64,000 nt of DNA from NCBI RefSeq assembly GCF_002243345.2, contig NZ_CP022655.2, positions 5,450,001-5,514,000 on the forward strand, written 5' to 3'. Under the pieces are notes generated by a model, which saw nothing but the letters and a program-made list of their open reading frames with translations, had not been told where the DNA came from and did not search any database. This DNA is from Paenibacillus sp. RUD330 (GTDB lineage: Bacteria; Bacillota; Bacilli; Paenibacillales; Paenibacillaceae). Positions 51,348 to 59,755 of this stretch are shown piece by piece. Made by a program: the position numbers and the translations under genes. The stretch's first letter is position 1, and every line of letters begins with the position of its first letter.

Positions 51348-52529
51348 ATGGATGTAATTATTGATCGGGCATGTGGTATGGATGTCCATAAGGATAACAT
51401 TACTGCATGTGTCATGACACCTGAAGGAAAGGAGATTCAGACGTTTTCGACTAAAACCGTCTTTTTAATTAAGCTAGTGGACTGGATTAAGCAGCACGGA
51501 TGTACACATGTGGCCATGGAGAGCACAAGCGTATATTGGAAGCCTATTGTTAATTTACTCGAAGCCGAGGACATTGAGTTTCTAGTCGTAAATGCCCAGC
51601 ATATGAAAGCGGTGCCTGGACGTAAAACCGATGTTAAAGATGCGGAATGGATTTGCCAACTCCTTCGCCACGGACTCATTAAAGCCAGTTTCATTCCAGA
51701 CCGTAATCAACGGGAACTCAGAGAGCTTGTTCGTTATCGTCGGAGCATCATCGAAGAACGTGCTAGGCAGCATAATCGGATCCAAAAAGTTCTGGAAGGA
51801 GCTAATATCAAACTGGGCTCTGTGGTTTCGGATATTATGGGTGTTTCATCCAAAAACATGCTTCGTGCCATTGCCGATGGCGTAGACGATCCTGAAGAAC
51901 TGGCCAACATGGCCCAATGTTCACTAAAACGGAAGAAAGATGAACTCGAACTGGCCCTTCAAGGTTACACAAGCTCCCATCAACGACTCATGTTAAAGAC
52001 CATTCTAACCCACATCGATTTTTTATCGGAACAAATTGATAGGCTGGATCAAGAAGTCACCCAGCGAGTAAGTTCTTATCAAGAAGATATCGAGCGACTG
52101 GATTCCATTCCTGGCATATCAACACGGATGGCTGAACAAATCCTAACAGAAATCGGTACGGATATTAAAAATCAATTTCCAAGCGCAGCCCATATGTGTT
52201 CATGGGCGGGACTTGTTCCAGGGCATAACGAAAGTGCGGGCAAAAGGAGATCATCTAAAACCAAAAAGGGCAACAAATATTTGAGGTCAGGATTAACGGA
52301 AGCCGCTCATTCCGTAAAAGGTTCCAAGAACTATCTTGGTGCACTGTATAGGCGTACAGCAGCACGAAAAGGAAGAAAGCGGGCAGGAATTGTAGTCGCT
52401 CATGCCATGTTACGGATCTCGTATTACCTTCTAACTCGCAAATGTATGTTGATCTGGGCGAAGACTATTTTGATCAACAAAGACAACAATCAATTGTTCG
52501 ACATGCGCTGCGCAGACTTGAAGGATTAG
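51348..52529 (+). CDS. IS110-family transposase
   Basis: The 393-residue product has the IS110 DEDD RuvC-like N-terminal domain: GMDVHKDNITACVM (first Asp), AMESTSVYWKP (Glu) and GRKTDVKDAEWICQL (Asp-Asp). The transposase_20 C-terminal domain has DSIPGISTRMAEQILTEIG and MCSWAGLVPGHNESAGK, including the catalytic Ser region. Members act as RNA-guided recombinases with bridge RNA. Start: ATG 51348 has GAGAGG about 9 nt upstream; ATG 51339 is possible. IS110 leaves no terminal inverted repeats, and I see none. The transposase is intact. Confidence 0.9.
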   Translation: MDVIIDRACGMDVHKDNITACVMTPEGKEIQTFSTKTVFLIKLVDWIKQHGCTHVAMESTSVYWKPIVNLLEAEDIEFLVVNAQHMKAVPGRKTDVKDAEWICQLLRHGLIKASFIPDRNQRELRELVRYRRSIIEERARQHNRIQKVLEGANIKLGSVVSDIMGVSSKNMLRAIADGVDDPEELANMAQCSLKRKKDELELALQGYTSSHQRLMLKTILTHIDFLSEQIDRLDQEVTQRVSSYQEDIERLDSIPGISTRMAEQILTEIGTDIKNQFPSAAHMCSWAGLVPGHNESAGKRRSSKTKKGNKYLRSGLTEAAHSVKGSKNYLGALYRRTAARKGRKRAGIVVAHAMLRISYYLLTRKCMLIWAKTILINKDNNQLFDMRCADLKD

Positions 52530-52756
52530 GGTACTCCGTTACCATCACAGAATCTGAGGCCTCCTAATCCAATCCAAATAAACTCCAATAAATAGCAAAC
52601 TCACGCGCGCTCCCCTTTTAAAAAACGAACGAGCTGCGTCTTCTTTAGTGCTCCCTTTTTCCATACTTCGGCGCTATGAATTTTCATAGTAGTTGAATAA
52701 TTCGGCGGCCTCGTCATGACAATTAAAGTTTTTTAAATGAGCTGATAATTACAATA

Positions 52757-54361
52757 TTATTTATAATATAATACTCTAATATTAGATTCTATTGGCTCTT
52801 TCTCTGTTGCCTCACCATTATCCCAATCTGCCTTAATATACTCCTCCCACATATGTGCATTACGAGCCTCCTCGTTTTGTCGAGCGTGCTCTTCTTCAAA
52901 CATTTGTCTATGCATCTCCTGCTCATCCTCGGGATCCATGTATTCATGCTCAAGTTCCTCGTCATAGCTTAACCCATACTGATTCTGTCTAAAATTATAA
53001 CCTGATCCACGAAAAGGAAGACCATTTTTCAGAATTCCAGTAAATTCATAAAAAGAATCTTTTGTAAGTTCGAATGCCTCCCCTTCCCATGGTTTATTAC
53101 CGTTTTTTATCTCCCCTTTAAAAAGCAGCTTCCCGTTTTCTCTTAACTCACCATTCTTCGGGCGGTCGTTCTCCCAAATACCTGAAAAATACTTTTTCCC
53201 GTTTCGATATGATGTACCTTCACCTTCTCTTTTACCATCAATCAGATAACCCTCGTAGATCTTCACGCCTTCGTCATTATATTTAATAACCAAACCATTA
53301 ACAGGTTCATTGTTCTTTATTTCAGCGTTATAGATATCTTTTTCTGCTTTAAAAACATGGACTATTTCATTGGTTACTACTGGAGAGCCTTCGTCCGACT
53401 CTGCTTTTTGAATTACAATATTGTATGCAATACTTGACGGAGATCCGTGAATTCTTTTACCTCCAAGAAATTCAGCTCCGTCATATGTAAAAGAACCAAC
53501 AAGAATATTATTACCATGAGCATCGAATAGCGTTGAAGTGCTCCCCCCTCTAAAATAGGGATACTTATCCACTTCTATATTCATTACGTCCTTTTCACCG
53601 TCAACTTCAATCCAATCCAGTTTAATTTTATTCGAGGGAAAAGTAGCTTTGTGAATCTTACGGTTAATAAGAAGGAGTTTCAATGACATCTTACTCTCTG
53701 TACTTAACCAATTTGAATATTGAATTATTAGTGGTAACGGTACTCCCTCTACAAGATACTTCTCAGAGAGCTTTTTCACATGCTTTGTTATTTCGACTGG
53801 ATCTTTATGTATTTCAAGAATAGATTGTAAGGTCAGAAACTCCTCATAAAACCGAAAAAGATAATTCATTTCCTGCTCCGAGAGATCATTCCTGAGGGAA
53901 GCAACGTTCTTCATCCAATCAGTACTTAGGTATAATCGAGATGGACTCGGTTCCTTTTTACTTATAACCAAACTTTCATACAAATCAACTAGATTAGTAA
54001 TTTGTCGTTGAACATCGTAGTATACAATTAATGCATTCTCTTGAATAATTGTTTGATCTCTTTGAATTTCTAACTTCTCCGACCTTTCTGTGACCTGTAA
54101 AGTACTAACACTTACCTTCCAAATTAAATAGCTAAAAACAATCGTACTAATTAATGAATAGATGCCGAGCAAAGAGGAGATTACCAAAAATAATGAAGTT
54201 ACAGCGTCTTTTGTTCTGTTGGGTTGACCGCGAAAGTTGTACATCGCTTTACCAGCCTCAGTTAAGTCACCAAAAATTAAATAGGCGATAACTATTGAAA
54301 CTATACCTGGCACAGCTATTCCTAAAACCAAAGCGGTCCATAACCGTCGATTTGATTTCAT
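52757..54361 (-). CDS. Membrane protein with MORN repeats, hypothetical
   Basis: The 534-residue product has two N-terminal membrane helices (about residues 9-30 and 52-82), a coiled-coil/helical middle (about 95-240), and an extended beta region. At about 360-450 are MORN-like repeats (YEGYLIDGKREGEGTSYRNG, FSGIWENDRPKNGELRENG). The C-terminus is an acidic Glu-rich tail. MORN arrays bind phospholipids or other proteins at membranes. No catalytic motif is visible. Start ATG 54361 has AAGGAGAA. It lies at the rlmH end of the defence-rich cassette, so an anti-phage membrane role is plausible but speculative. Confidence 0.7.
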   Translation of the reverse strand: MKSNRRLWTALVLGIAVPGIVSIVIAYLIFGDLTEAGKAMYNFRGQPNRTKDAVTSLFLVISSLLGIYSLISTIVFSYLIWKVSVSTLQVTERSEKLEIQRDQTIIQENALIVYYDVQRQITNLVDLYESLVISKKEPSPSRLYLSTDWMKNVASLRNDLSEQEMNYLFRFYEEFLTLQSILEIHKDPVEITKHVKKLSEKYLVEGVPLPLIIQYSNWLSTESKMSLKLLLINRKIHKATFPSNKIKLDWIEVDGEKDVMNIEVDKYPYFRGGSTSTLFDAHGNNILVGSFTYDGAEFLGGKRIHGSPSSIAYNIVIQKAESDEGSPVVTNEIVHVFKAEKDIYNAEIKNNEPVNGLVIKYNDEGVKIYEGYLIDGKREGEGTSYRNGKKYFSGIWENDRPKNGELRENGKLLFKGEIKNGNKPWEGEAFELTKDSFYEFTGILKNGLPFRGSGYNFRQNQYGLSYDEELEHEYMDPEDEQEMHRQMFEEEHARQNEEARNAHMWEEYIKADWDNGEATEKEPIESNIRVLYYK

Positions 54362-54533
54362 TTTATTTCTCCTTCACATGATTACTAAGTCCTGACAATG
54401 AAGATGTTCAATTGTCATAGCTCTTTTCGAAATTTAGTGATCATTTCCTTTTTCACATTGATCATTATTATAAACTGCCAGTTAATTGAAAACCACTCTA
54501 ATTCCTCTCCCAGTAAGGGATTAACACCAAAAA

Positions 54534-54561
54534 TTTCGCCCTACTTGTGATACGGTTCACC
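54534..54561 (-). repeat. rlmH-type attachment site A (resident rlmH end)
   Basis: The last codons of rlmH read GGT GAA CCG TAT CAC AAG TAG, followed by GGCGAAAT. This is the chromosomal att site; the right border of the cassette. Confidence 0.85.
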
Positions 54562-55020
54562 CCGGTTAATCTTCACCGCCCGGTACACCTGCTCCGTCAG
54601 CACCAGCCTCATGAGCTGATGGGGCAGCGTCATCCGGCCGAAGCTCATGCGCTGCTGGGAACGCCGCAGCACCTCGTCGGACAGCCCGTGGCTGCCGCCG
54701 ATGACGAACACCACATGGCTGGTCCCGTAGGTGCCCAGCCGGTCCAGCTCACGGGCAAGATCCTCGGAGCTCCAGAGCGCTCCGTCAATGGCCAGAGAGA
54801 TGACATGCGCGTCCGGCTTGAGTTGGGCCAGGATGCGCTCGCCCTCCTTGGCCTTCACGATCGCGACCTCCGCGTCGCTGAGCGTGTCGGGAGCCTTTTC
54901 GTCCGCAACCTCGATGACTTGGAACTTCAAATAAGGCGCCAGACGCTTCGCATACTCCGCGATGCCCTGCACCAGGTACTTCTCCTTCAGCTTGCCGACC
55001 CCAACGATCTGTACGAGCAT
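54541..55020 (-). CDS. rlmH: 23S rRNA (pseudouridine1915-N3)-methyltransferase
   Basis: The 159-residue product is the standard RlmH (formerly orfX/YbeA/YydA), a SPOUT-class methyltransferase acting on 23S rRNA position 1915. Visible: [20 protein letters not shown] (start), [16 protein letters not shown] (the SAM-knot region), [19 protein letters not shown] and the C-terminal GEPYHK. The size equals that of other Bacillales members. Start ATG 55020 has GGAGGA; the longer open frame is not supported. Its 3' end is the integration site of the cassette array to the left and remains intact. Confidence 0.96.
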   Translation of the reverse strand: MLVQIVGVGKLKEKYLVQGIAEYAKRLAPYLKFQVIEVADEKAPDTLSDAEVAIVKAKEGERILAQLKPDAHVISLAIDGALWSSEDLARELDRLGTYGTSHVVFVIGGSHGLSDEVLRRSQQRMSFGRMTLPHQLMRLVLTEQVYRAVKINRGEPYHK

Positions 55021-55304
55021 AATTCCTCCTCTATATCCACGCACGAATGACCAAGCGCGACTGTCCTCACCGGGAACTTCCTTCTGCCGCTATCATACCG
55101 CAATGCGGCTCCGAACCCTAGTCTACACCGGCACAAAGAAGGAACGAAACCTCCCTCTATCCCGCTGAGATGCTTCTCTTTCGCACCCATTCCGCCAAGC
55201 CCTCTTTGCAACACGAAAATTACTCGGATTTTGTCGGAATTTGCGTACAAGTCGAGGGATGACGCGGTATAATTCGAGGGAGATCGCGTTCGACGGAGGA
55301 ATCT

Positions 55305-57230
55305 ATGAAACCGCTTCGTTTCCTTTACACCTTGGCTACTCTTGCTGTCGCAGCAGTCATTCTGCTGTCATGGCCTGCGATGAGCTGGGCTTCCACGCCG
55401 CAAGCCCCCCTGGACCGCTGGCAGGTCATGCCGATCGGAACGAACAAGGGGACCGCAGCCTCCCCTCCCGCCGACAGCTCCTGGGAGGAAGCCGGCACGA
55501 ACAATACGCATGTCGAGCTGCCCGATGGCGCCAAGGGCGTCTGGATTCGGCTGCAAGTGCCGGCGACAGATGCCTGGCGTCGGCCCGGCCTGCTTGTAGG
55601 GCGTATGTATGGGCTTGAGATGCAGGTCTACCAACGCGGCGAGCTGCTGTATGAATCCCGGCGCAGCTTTGAATTCGATCAGACCCGGCTGCTGCTGCCG
55701 CTTGACGTGTCGGACAGAGGAACCGAGCTGGATGTACGCATCGTGACGACCGCAGGGAGAGCCGGCTTCCTCTCGTCGGTCCGGATCGGGGAATTCGACG
55801 ACCTGGAGAAGGACTACATCCGTAAAGAGCTGCCGAGCCTGCTGCTCGGCGTCTCGATCGTTTTTCTGGCGCTTCTGATGTTCATCTGCTCCAGCTTCCT
55901 GAGCAAGCGTCAGCGCAGCTTATGGATTTCGCTCTGCGTCATCGCGCTTACGGCAGGCATTCTGGTCGCAGCCTATTCTCCGCTGCTGTACCTGTACTAT
56001 CCTTCGGCAGGGCCCTTCTTCCTGGCGTTGTTCGAGCTGTCTCTGTATACGATGTTCCCTGCGCTGGGCTACTTCGTCAACGAGGCGCTGGAGCGGAAAT
56101 CTCCCCGGTTCCTCCGCTTCAGCCGGTGGCAGGCCTACTATTCGGCTTTCGGCATCGCCGCCTACATCGCCTACAAGCTGTCGGACGGCAAGCTCTACAG
56201 CTTCTACTCGATCGTCTCGGTCATCGCTATCGGCCTGCTGATGCTGGTGCAGCTGCTCTGGATCTCCTTCCTGTCCATCGCCCACGGGCGGCGCGGCGAC
56301 CGCCAGGCGCGGGTGCTGTCGGCCGGTCTGCTGGCTTTTGCCGGCTCCAGCGCCACCGATTTGATCTTGTATTACGCCAGCGGCAAAAGCTATGTACTTT
56401 TTCTCTGGAAGCTCGGCGTCGTGGCCTTCATCTTTTCGCTTGTCGTCATCCTCTCCCGCCGCGTATCGTCCGACTACAAGACGCTGCTGTCCTACTCCCA
56501 GCAGCTCGAGCTGTTCAACCTGCGGCTGGAGCGGACGGAGAAGATGAAAATCATCAGCGACCTGGCTGCATCCGTCGCGCACGAAGTGCGCAATCCGCTG
56601 CAGGTCACGAGAGGCTTCCTTCAGCTGCTCGCCAAGAAGGAAGACGCCAAAAGCCAAAGCTACATTACGATCGCCGTCAGCGAGCTGGACCGCGCGGCCG
56701 AAATCATCACCGACTTCCTCACCTTTGCCAAGCCTGAGCTCGAGGTCGTATCCCGGCTCGAAATATCCGAGCTGCTGGAGCAGCTGGATCTGATTATGAG
56801 ACCCCATACGTCCATGAACGGGGGAAATCTGACGATCTACTCCGAGGAAGGGCTCGCGATCATGGGCAACGCCTCCAAGCTGAAGCAGGCACTGATCAAT
56901 CTGATCAAGAACAGCGTGGAGGCGCTGGGAGAGGACGGATTGATCGAGCTGACCGCTTGCGCGGAAGGCGGAGAGGCCGTGCTGCGGATCAAGGACAACG
57001 GAGAGGGCATGGACGAGGAGCAGCTGGCTAAGCTCGGGGTTCCTTACTTCTCGACCAAGTCGAAGGGAACCGGACTCGGGACGATGGTCACGATGCGGAT
57101 CATTGAGGTCATGAATGGCAGCATCGCCTTCAAGAGCCAAAAAGGAAGGGGAACCGAAGTGACGATTCGGTTCCCCCTTGTGCGGCAGCCGGCTTCGGAG
57201 CCGACAGCCGCTTCTAAATTACCAGACTAG
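55305..57230 (+). CDS. Sensor histidine kinase with 7TM-DISM-like sensor
   Basis: The 641-residue product has a signal peptide (1-30), an extracytoplasmic beta-rich domain (about 35-165, DISM-type) and seven predicted membrane helices (about 180-395). Then come HisKA, with the H-box VAHEVRNPLQVTRGFLQLL near residue 425, and HATPase_c (LINLIKNSVEAL, IKDNGEGMDEEQL, GTGLGTMV). It belongs to the 7TM-DISM histidine kinases, which sense unknown extracellular signals. No response regulator gene is adjacent. Start ATG 55305 has GGAGGAATC. Its last 12 nt overlap the convergent NHLP gene. Confidence 0.88.
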   Translation: MKPLRFLYTLATLAVAAVILLSWPAMSWASTPQAPLDRWQVMPIGTNKGTAASPPADSSWEEAGTNNTHVELPDGAKGVWIRLQVPATDAWRRPGLLVGRMYGLEMQVYQRGELLYESRRSFEFDQTRLLLPLDVSDRGTELDVRIVTTAGRAGFLSSVRIGEFDDLEKDYIRKELPSLLLGVSIVFLALLMFICSSFLSKRQRSLWISLCVIALTAGILVAAYSPLLYLYYPSAGPFFLALFELSLYTMFPALGYFVNEALERKSPRFLRFSRWQAYYSAFGIAAYIAYKLSDGKLYSFYSIVSVIAIGLLMLVQLLWISFLSIAHGRRGDRQARVLSAGLLAFAGSSATDLILYYASGKSYVLFLWKLGVVAFIFSLVVILSRRVSSDYKTLLSYSQQLELFNLRLERTEKMKIISDLAASVAHEVRNPLQVTRGFLQLLAKKEDAKSQSYITIAVSELDRAAEIITDFLTFAKPELEVVSRLEISELLEQLDLIMRPHTSMNGGNLTIYSEEGLAIMGNASKLKQALINLIKNSVEALGEDGLIELTACAEGGEAVLRIKDNGEGMDEEQLAKLGVPYFSTKSKGTGLGTMVTMRIIEVMNGSIAFKSQKGRGTEVTIRFPLVRQPASEPTAASKLPD

Positions 57231-57455
57231 CTCGACATTGCCGGCCGCGTCTACGGAATCCTCCGGATTCGGCGGCACCACGAGGTAGAAATGCTTGTCC
57301 GCTTCTGCCACGGCCGTGAGCTGGATGTCATCCGGCAGCTCGACGCCGAATGCTTCCTTGATGGCGGCTTTAGGATCGGCAAGCAACTGCTTTTTGAACG
57401 ATTCGTCTTTCCATGCTTTTTGAATGATCTGCACTTTCAACGATTGGGATGACAT
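57219..57455 (-). CDS. NHLP-family RiPP leader peptide / precursor
   Basis: The 78-residue product reads MSSQSLKVQIIQKAWKDESF, KKQLLADPKAAIKEAFGVEL, PDDIQLTAVAEADKHFYLVV, PPNPEDSVDAAGNVELVW. The pattern LxKAWxDxxFKxxLLxDPKxAI...G is that of the nitrile-hydratase-like leader peptides (NHLP, TIGR03793), precursors of thiazole/oxazole-modified or other RiPPs. The core after the usual PPxP motif is only about 13 residues with no Cys, Ser once and a Trp at the end. Start ATG 57455 has GAGGAG. It follows the isoprenoid-enzyme gene on the same strand. No cyclodehydratase or transporter gene is seen here. Confidence 0.82.
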   Translation of the reverse strand: MSSQSLKVQIIQKAWKDESFKKQLLADPKAAIKEAFGVELPDDIQLTAVAEADKHFYLVVPPNPEDSVDAAGNVELVW

Positions 57456-57527
57456 GAGATCACGGCTCCTCGAAGGTTATGGGTAAATCTTCCTATAATC
57501 TACCACATATCGCGACGAAAGTACCTA

Positions 57528-58487
57528 TTAATTTGTCTGTTTCGACAAATAATGAGAGAAGCCTCCATCGACCGCCAGCTTCATGGCCGTTTGCCGGGCC
57601 GAGCGTGCATCGGCTTCAAGGCCCGAGAGCGCCTCTTGCTGAAACCAGACAAGGCCCGGTGCCGCTTCCGGAAGCTCGGACAAGCTCCGGCGATGGCTCC
57701 TCGCGATGGCCGCAAGCCGCTCAAGCGCGTCGTCCTGATAGACCGCCCGGCGGACCATCCTAGCCTCGAGAGGCTGCTCTTCCGTCAGCCCAAGCTCCTG
57801 TCTGACCAGCGTCAGAAATGCATTGCTGCGCTCCTCGCCGGAAGCCAGATCCTCTCGCCAGTCTGCCCAGTCATCCGCCAGCTGCAGCGTGGCGAGCGCC
57901 AGCTCGACCGCCTGCTCTGCCGGCAGGATGCGCTCCTTCTGGCCGGCGTCCAGCCAGACAGCCGAAGCGCCGATCTTGACCGGCGCCGACTTGCGCGCCA
58001 GACCGGGTACGTCCAGGGGATCGGCGCGCTGGATTTTCTCCATCGCTGCCGCCAGCCCCCATGCTTCCGTATACCTGAGATAGCCGCGCCAAAGCTGGGG
58101 CGGCATGGCCGAATGCCGGCTGTACCGTTCCAGGAACAAGGAATGCAGCAATTGGGACGCTGCCAAGGCTGATTTCGGGTCCAGCTGCATTTCCTCGCCG
58201 TCCATGACGTCGTCCAGCAGGAAATAATGCAGCATCATATAGACGCTGCCGACGGCGAGATCACGGCATAAGGAGGCCGGCGCGCCGGCCTGCTCTCCTG
58301 CCCATACCGGCAGCATGTACGTGATATAGTTGGAACCTCCAGCCGTCCGCGAAGGATCGGCCCGCTCGATGAGCTCGCGCAGGATGCCGCGCAAAGGCTC
58401 CGGACAGCCGTCCGTCCCTGTCCTGGCTTCGGCAATGATCCCGGCAGCCTCGCTTCTTGCCCTTTCCAGACTCCACTCGGTTGACAT
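57528..58487 (-). CDS. Class 1 isoprenoid biosynthesis enzyme (prenyl synthase-like)
   Basis: The 319-residue product is an all-alpha prenyl-transferase-fold protein with two DDxxD motifs: DDVMD at 92-96 (in MMLHYFLLDDVMDGEE) and DDWAD at 205-209 (in LATLQLADDWADWRED). These bind the Mg-diphosphate of isoprenyl substrates. It resembles ComQ/prenyl-transferase-like family members rather than housekeeping IspA. Start ATG 58487 has AAAGGGGAG. It lies directly upstream of an NHLP leader-peptide gene, so it may prenylate that peptide or make a terpenoid partner. This is an inference from proximity. Confidence 0.78.
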   Translation of the reverse strand: MSTEWSLERARSEAAGIIAEARTGTDGCPEPLRGILRELIERADPSRTAGGSNYITYMLPVWAGEQAGAPASLCRDLAVGSVYMMLHYFLLDDVMDGEEMQLDPKSALAASQLLHSLFLERYSRHSAMPPQLWRGYLRYTEAWGLAAAMEKIQRADPLDVPGLARKSAPVKIGASAVWLDAGQKERILPAEQAVELALATLQLADDWADWREDLASGEERSNAFLTLVRQELGLTEEQPLEARMVRRAVYQDDALERLAAIARSHRRSLSELPEAAPGLVWFQQEALSGLEADARSARQTAMKLAVDGGFSHYLSKQTN

Positions 58488-58670
58488 GCAATGGCTCCCC
58501 TTTCGCTGCCTGTAGGCAAGTCCCGTTCCAGCGCGTGCTGCCTGCGGCATCTTCTCCCGCCGGAGAACACCGCTTAACGCGGCCCAAGCTCACAAGGAGC
58601 ATCCCACATTTCCTCCGATTTGGAAAGAGGGACCGTGATGCGAAGCACGCACTTGTCTGCCGATCGTGCT

Positions 58671-58814
58671 TCAGCCTTGGGCCGGGCCGAAAGCAGTCTC
58701 CCGACCCGGCTTCCTTGCTCCCCAGATGGTCTGACCATGGCCATCCCATCCTTCTTCTGCACCGATAATCCGCCCTGTGCTCCTCCAGCCGATTATGGCT
58801 TCGATTTTCCTCAT
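58671..58814 (-). CDS. Small ORF, 47 residues, upstream of the isoprenoid enzyme gene
   Basis: ATG 58814 has AGGAG about 10 nt upstream. The peptide begins MRKIEAIIGWRSTGRIIGAE and has three Trp and many Gly; no family recognised. An overlapping frame also reads protein-like (ending EEMWDAPCELGPR), so a frameshifted or broken gene is equally possible. Confidence 0.3.
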   Translation of the reverse strand: MRKIEAIIGWRSTGRIIGAEEGWDGHGQTIWGARKPGRETAFGPAQG

Positions 58815-58864
58815 CCGTGGTAATCTCCTGTGATACCATTCCATTTCAGAGAGGAAATACGGGC

Positions 58865-59755
58865 ATGAACAAAGCCATGATCATCCTCAACCCTTCCTCC
58901 GGCAAAGAGAAGGCGCTCGACTACAGCAACCGGATCGAAGAGGTGCTGCGCCTTAAAGGCTACGAGGTGGACAGAAAGGAAACCGCGCAAGCCCTCGATG
59001 CGACCCGCTTCTGCCAGGCGGCGTGCCGGGAAGGCTGCGGCCTGGTCGTTTCGGTAGGCGGAGACGGCACATTGAACGAAACGATCAACGGCATCATGGA
59101 TCAGGATCACCGGCCGAAGCTCGGCATCGTCCCTCTCGGCACGGTCAACGATTTTGCGCGCGCGCTGCGGATTCCGCTCGATCCCGAGGAAGCCATTCGG
59201 GCGCTGTCGTCCTCCCGGGTGAAAACCGTCGATCTGGGACTGCTGAACGGCCGCCTCTTCTCGAATGTCGTCGCAGCGGGCTCGCTGGCGGAATCCGTCG
59301 CCTCGGTGAGCTCGGAAGAAAAGTCCAGGCTCGGCGCTCTCGCCTATTTGAAGGAAGGCATCAAGGAGCTGCTCGGCGCCCCTGCCCATCCCATCGCCGT
59401 CGAGCATGACGGAGAGCGTTGGGAAGGCGATTCTCCGTTGGTTCTCGCCGCTCTCACCAACTCGGTCGGCGGCTTCGAGAAGCTTTCGCCGAATGCATCC
59501 GTAGACGACGGATTGATCCACGGCTTCATTATCCGGGACATGAACGTCTTCGATACCATTGCGGCCGGCCTGTCCCTCTGGTTCGGCAGCCTGAAGGACA
59601 AGAAGGATGTCGTCTATTTCACCGCCAAGAACATCCGGATCACCTCGCCGAAGCCGCTCCGGACGAATGTCGACGGCGACGAGGGACCGGCTCTGCCGAT
59701 CGAGATGAGCATTCTGCCGGGATATTTGCAGGTCATCGTTCCCGAGGAAGGATAG
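58865..59755 (+). CDS. Diacylglycerol/lipid kinase (YegS/BmrU/DgkB-like)
   Basis: The 296-residue product has the DAGK catalytic domain: MIILNPSSGKEKALDY (nucleotide loop, residues 5-20), VVSVGGDGTLNETINGIMDQ (GGDGT motif near residue 61) and KLGIVPLGTVNDFARALRIP (LGTxNDFAR near 93). The C-terminal NAD-kinase-like domain ends with TNVDGDEGPALPIEM. It phosphorylates diacylglycerol or a related lipid. Start ATG 58865 has GAGGAAAT. It is a single-gene unit, divergent from the isoprenoid/NHLP operon. Confidence 0.88.
   Translation: MNKAMIILNPSSGKEKALDYSNRIEEVLRLKGYEVDRKETAQALDATRFCQAACREGCGLVVSVGGDGTLNETINGIMDQDHRPKLGIVPLGTVNDFARALRIPLDPEEAIRALSSSRVKTVDLGLLNGRLFSNVVAAGSLAESVASVSSEEKSRLGALAYLKEGIKELLGAPAHPIAVEHDGERWEGDSPLVLAALTNSVGGFEKLSPNASVDDGLIHGFIIRDMNVFDTIAAGLSLWFGSLKDKKDVVYFTAKNIRITSPKPLRTNVDGDEGPALPIEMSILPGYLQVIVPEEG

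Larger units (their letters stand above)
39582..54561. mobile_element. SCC-like integrative cassette at the 3' end of rlmH, carrying recombinase and defence genes
   Basis: The element is bounded by rlmH-type repeats B (39582) and A (54534), is visibly AT-rich against GC-rich flanks, and has a large serine recombinase gene (49227-50882). Cargo: a PstI/BsuBI-type restriction-modification pair, AbiH, DUF6119-type protein, PD-(D/E)XK protein, membrane coiled-coil protein, IS110 and a MORN protein. The insertion point equals that of staphylococcal SCC elements (last codons of rlmH/orfX). Confidence 0.75.

Noticed and set aside
55920-57140. A 406-residue minus-strand ORF opposite the histidine kinase
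   Set aside because: High-GC antisense frame without a ribosome binding site; composition is shadow-like (Gln, Arg, Asp runs).
58261-58839. A 192-residue minus-strand ORF over the isoprenoid-enzyme start
   Set aside because: It overlaps the well-supported enzyme gene in another frame and reads as low-complexity Arg/Ser/Cys sequence.
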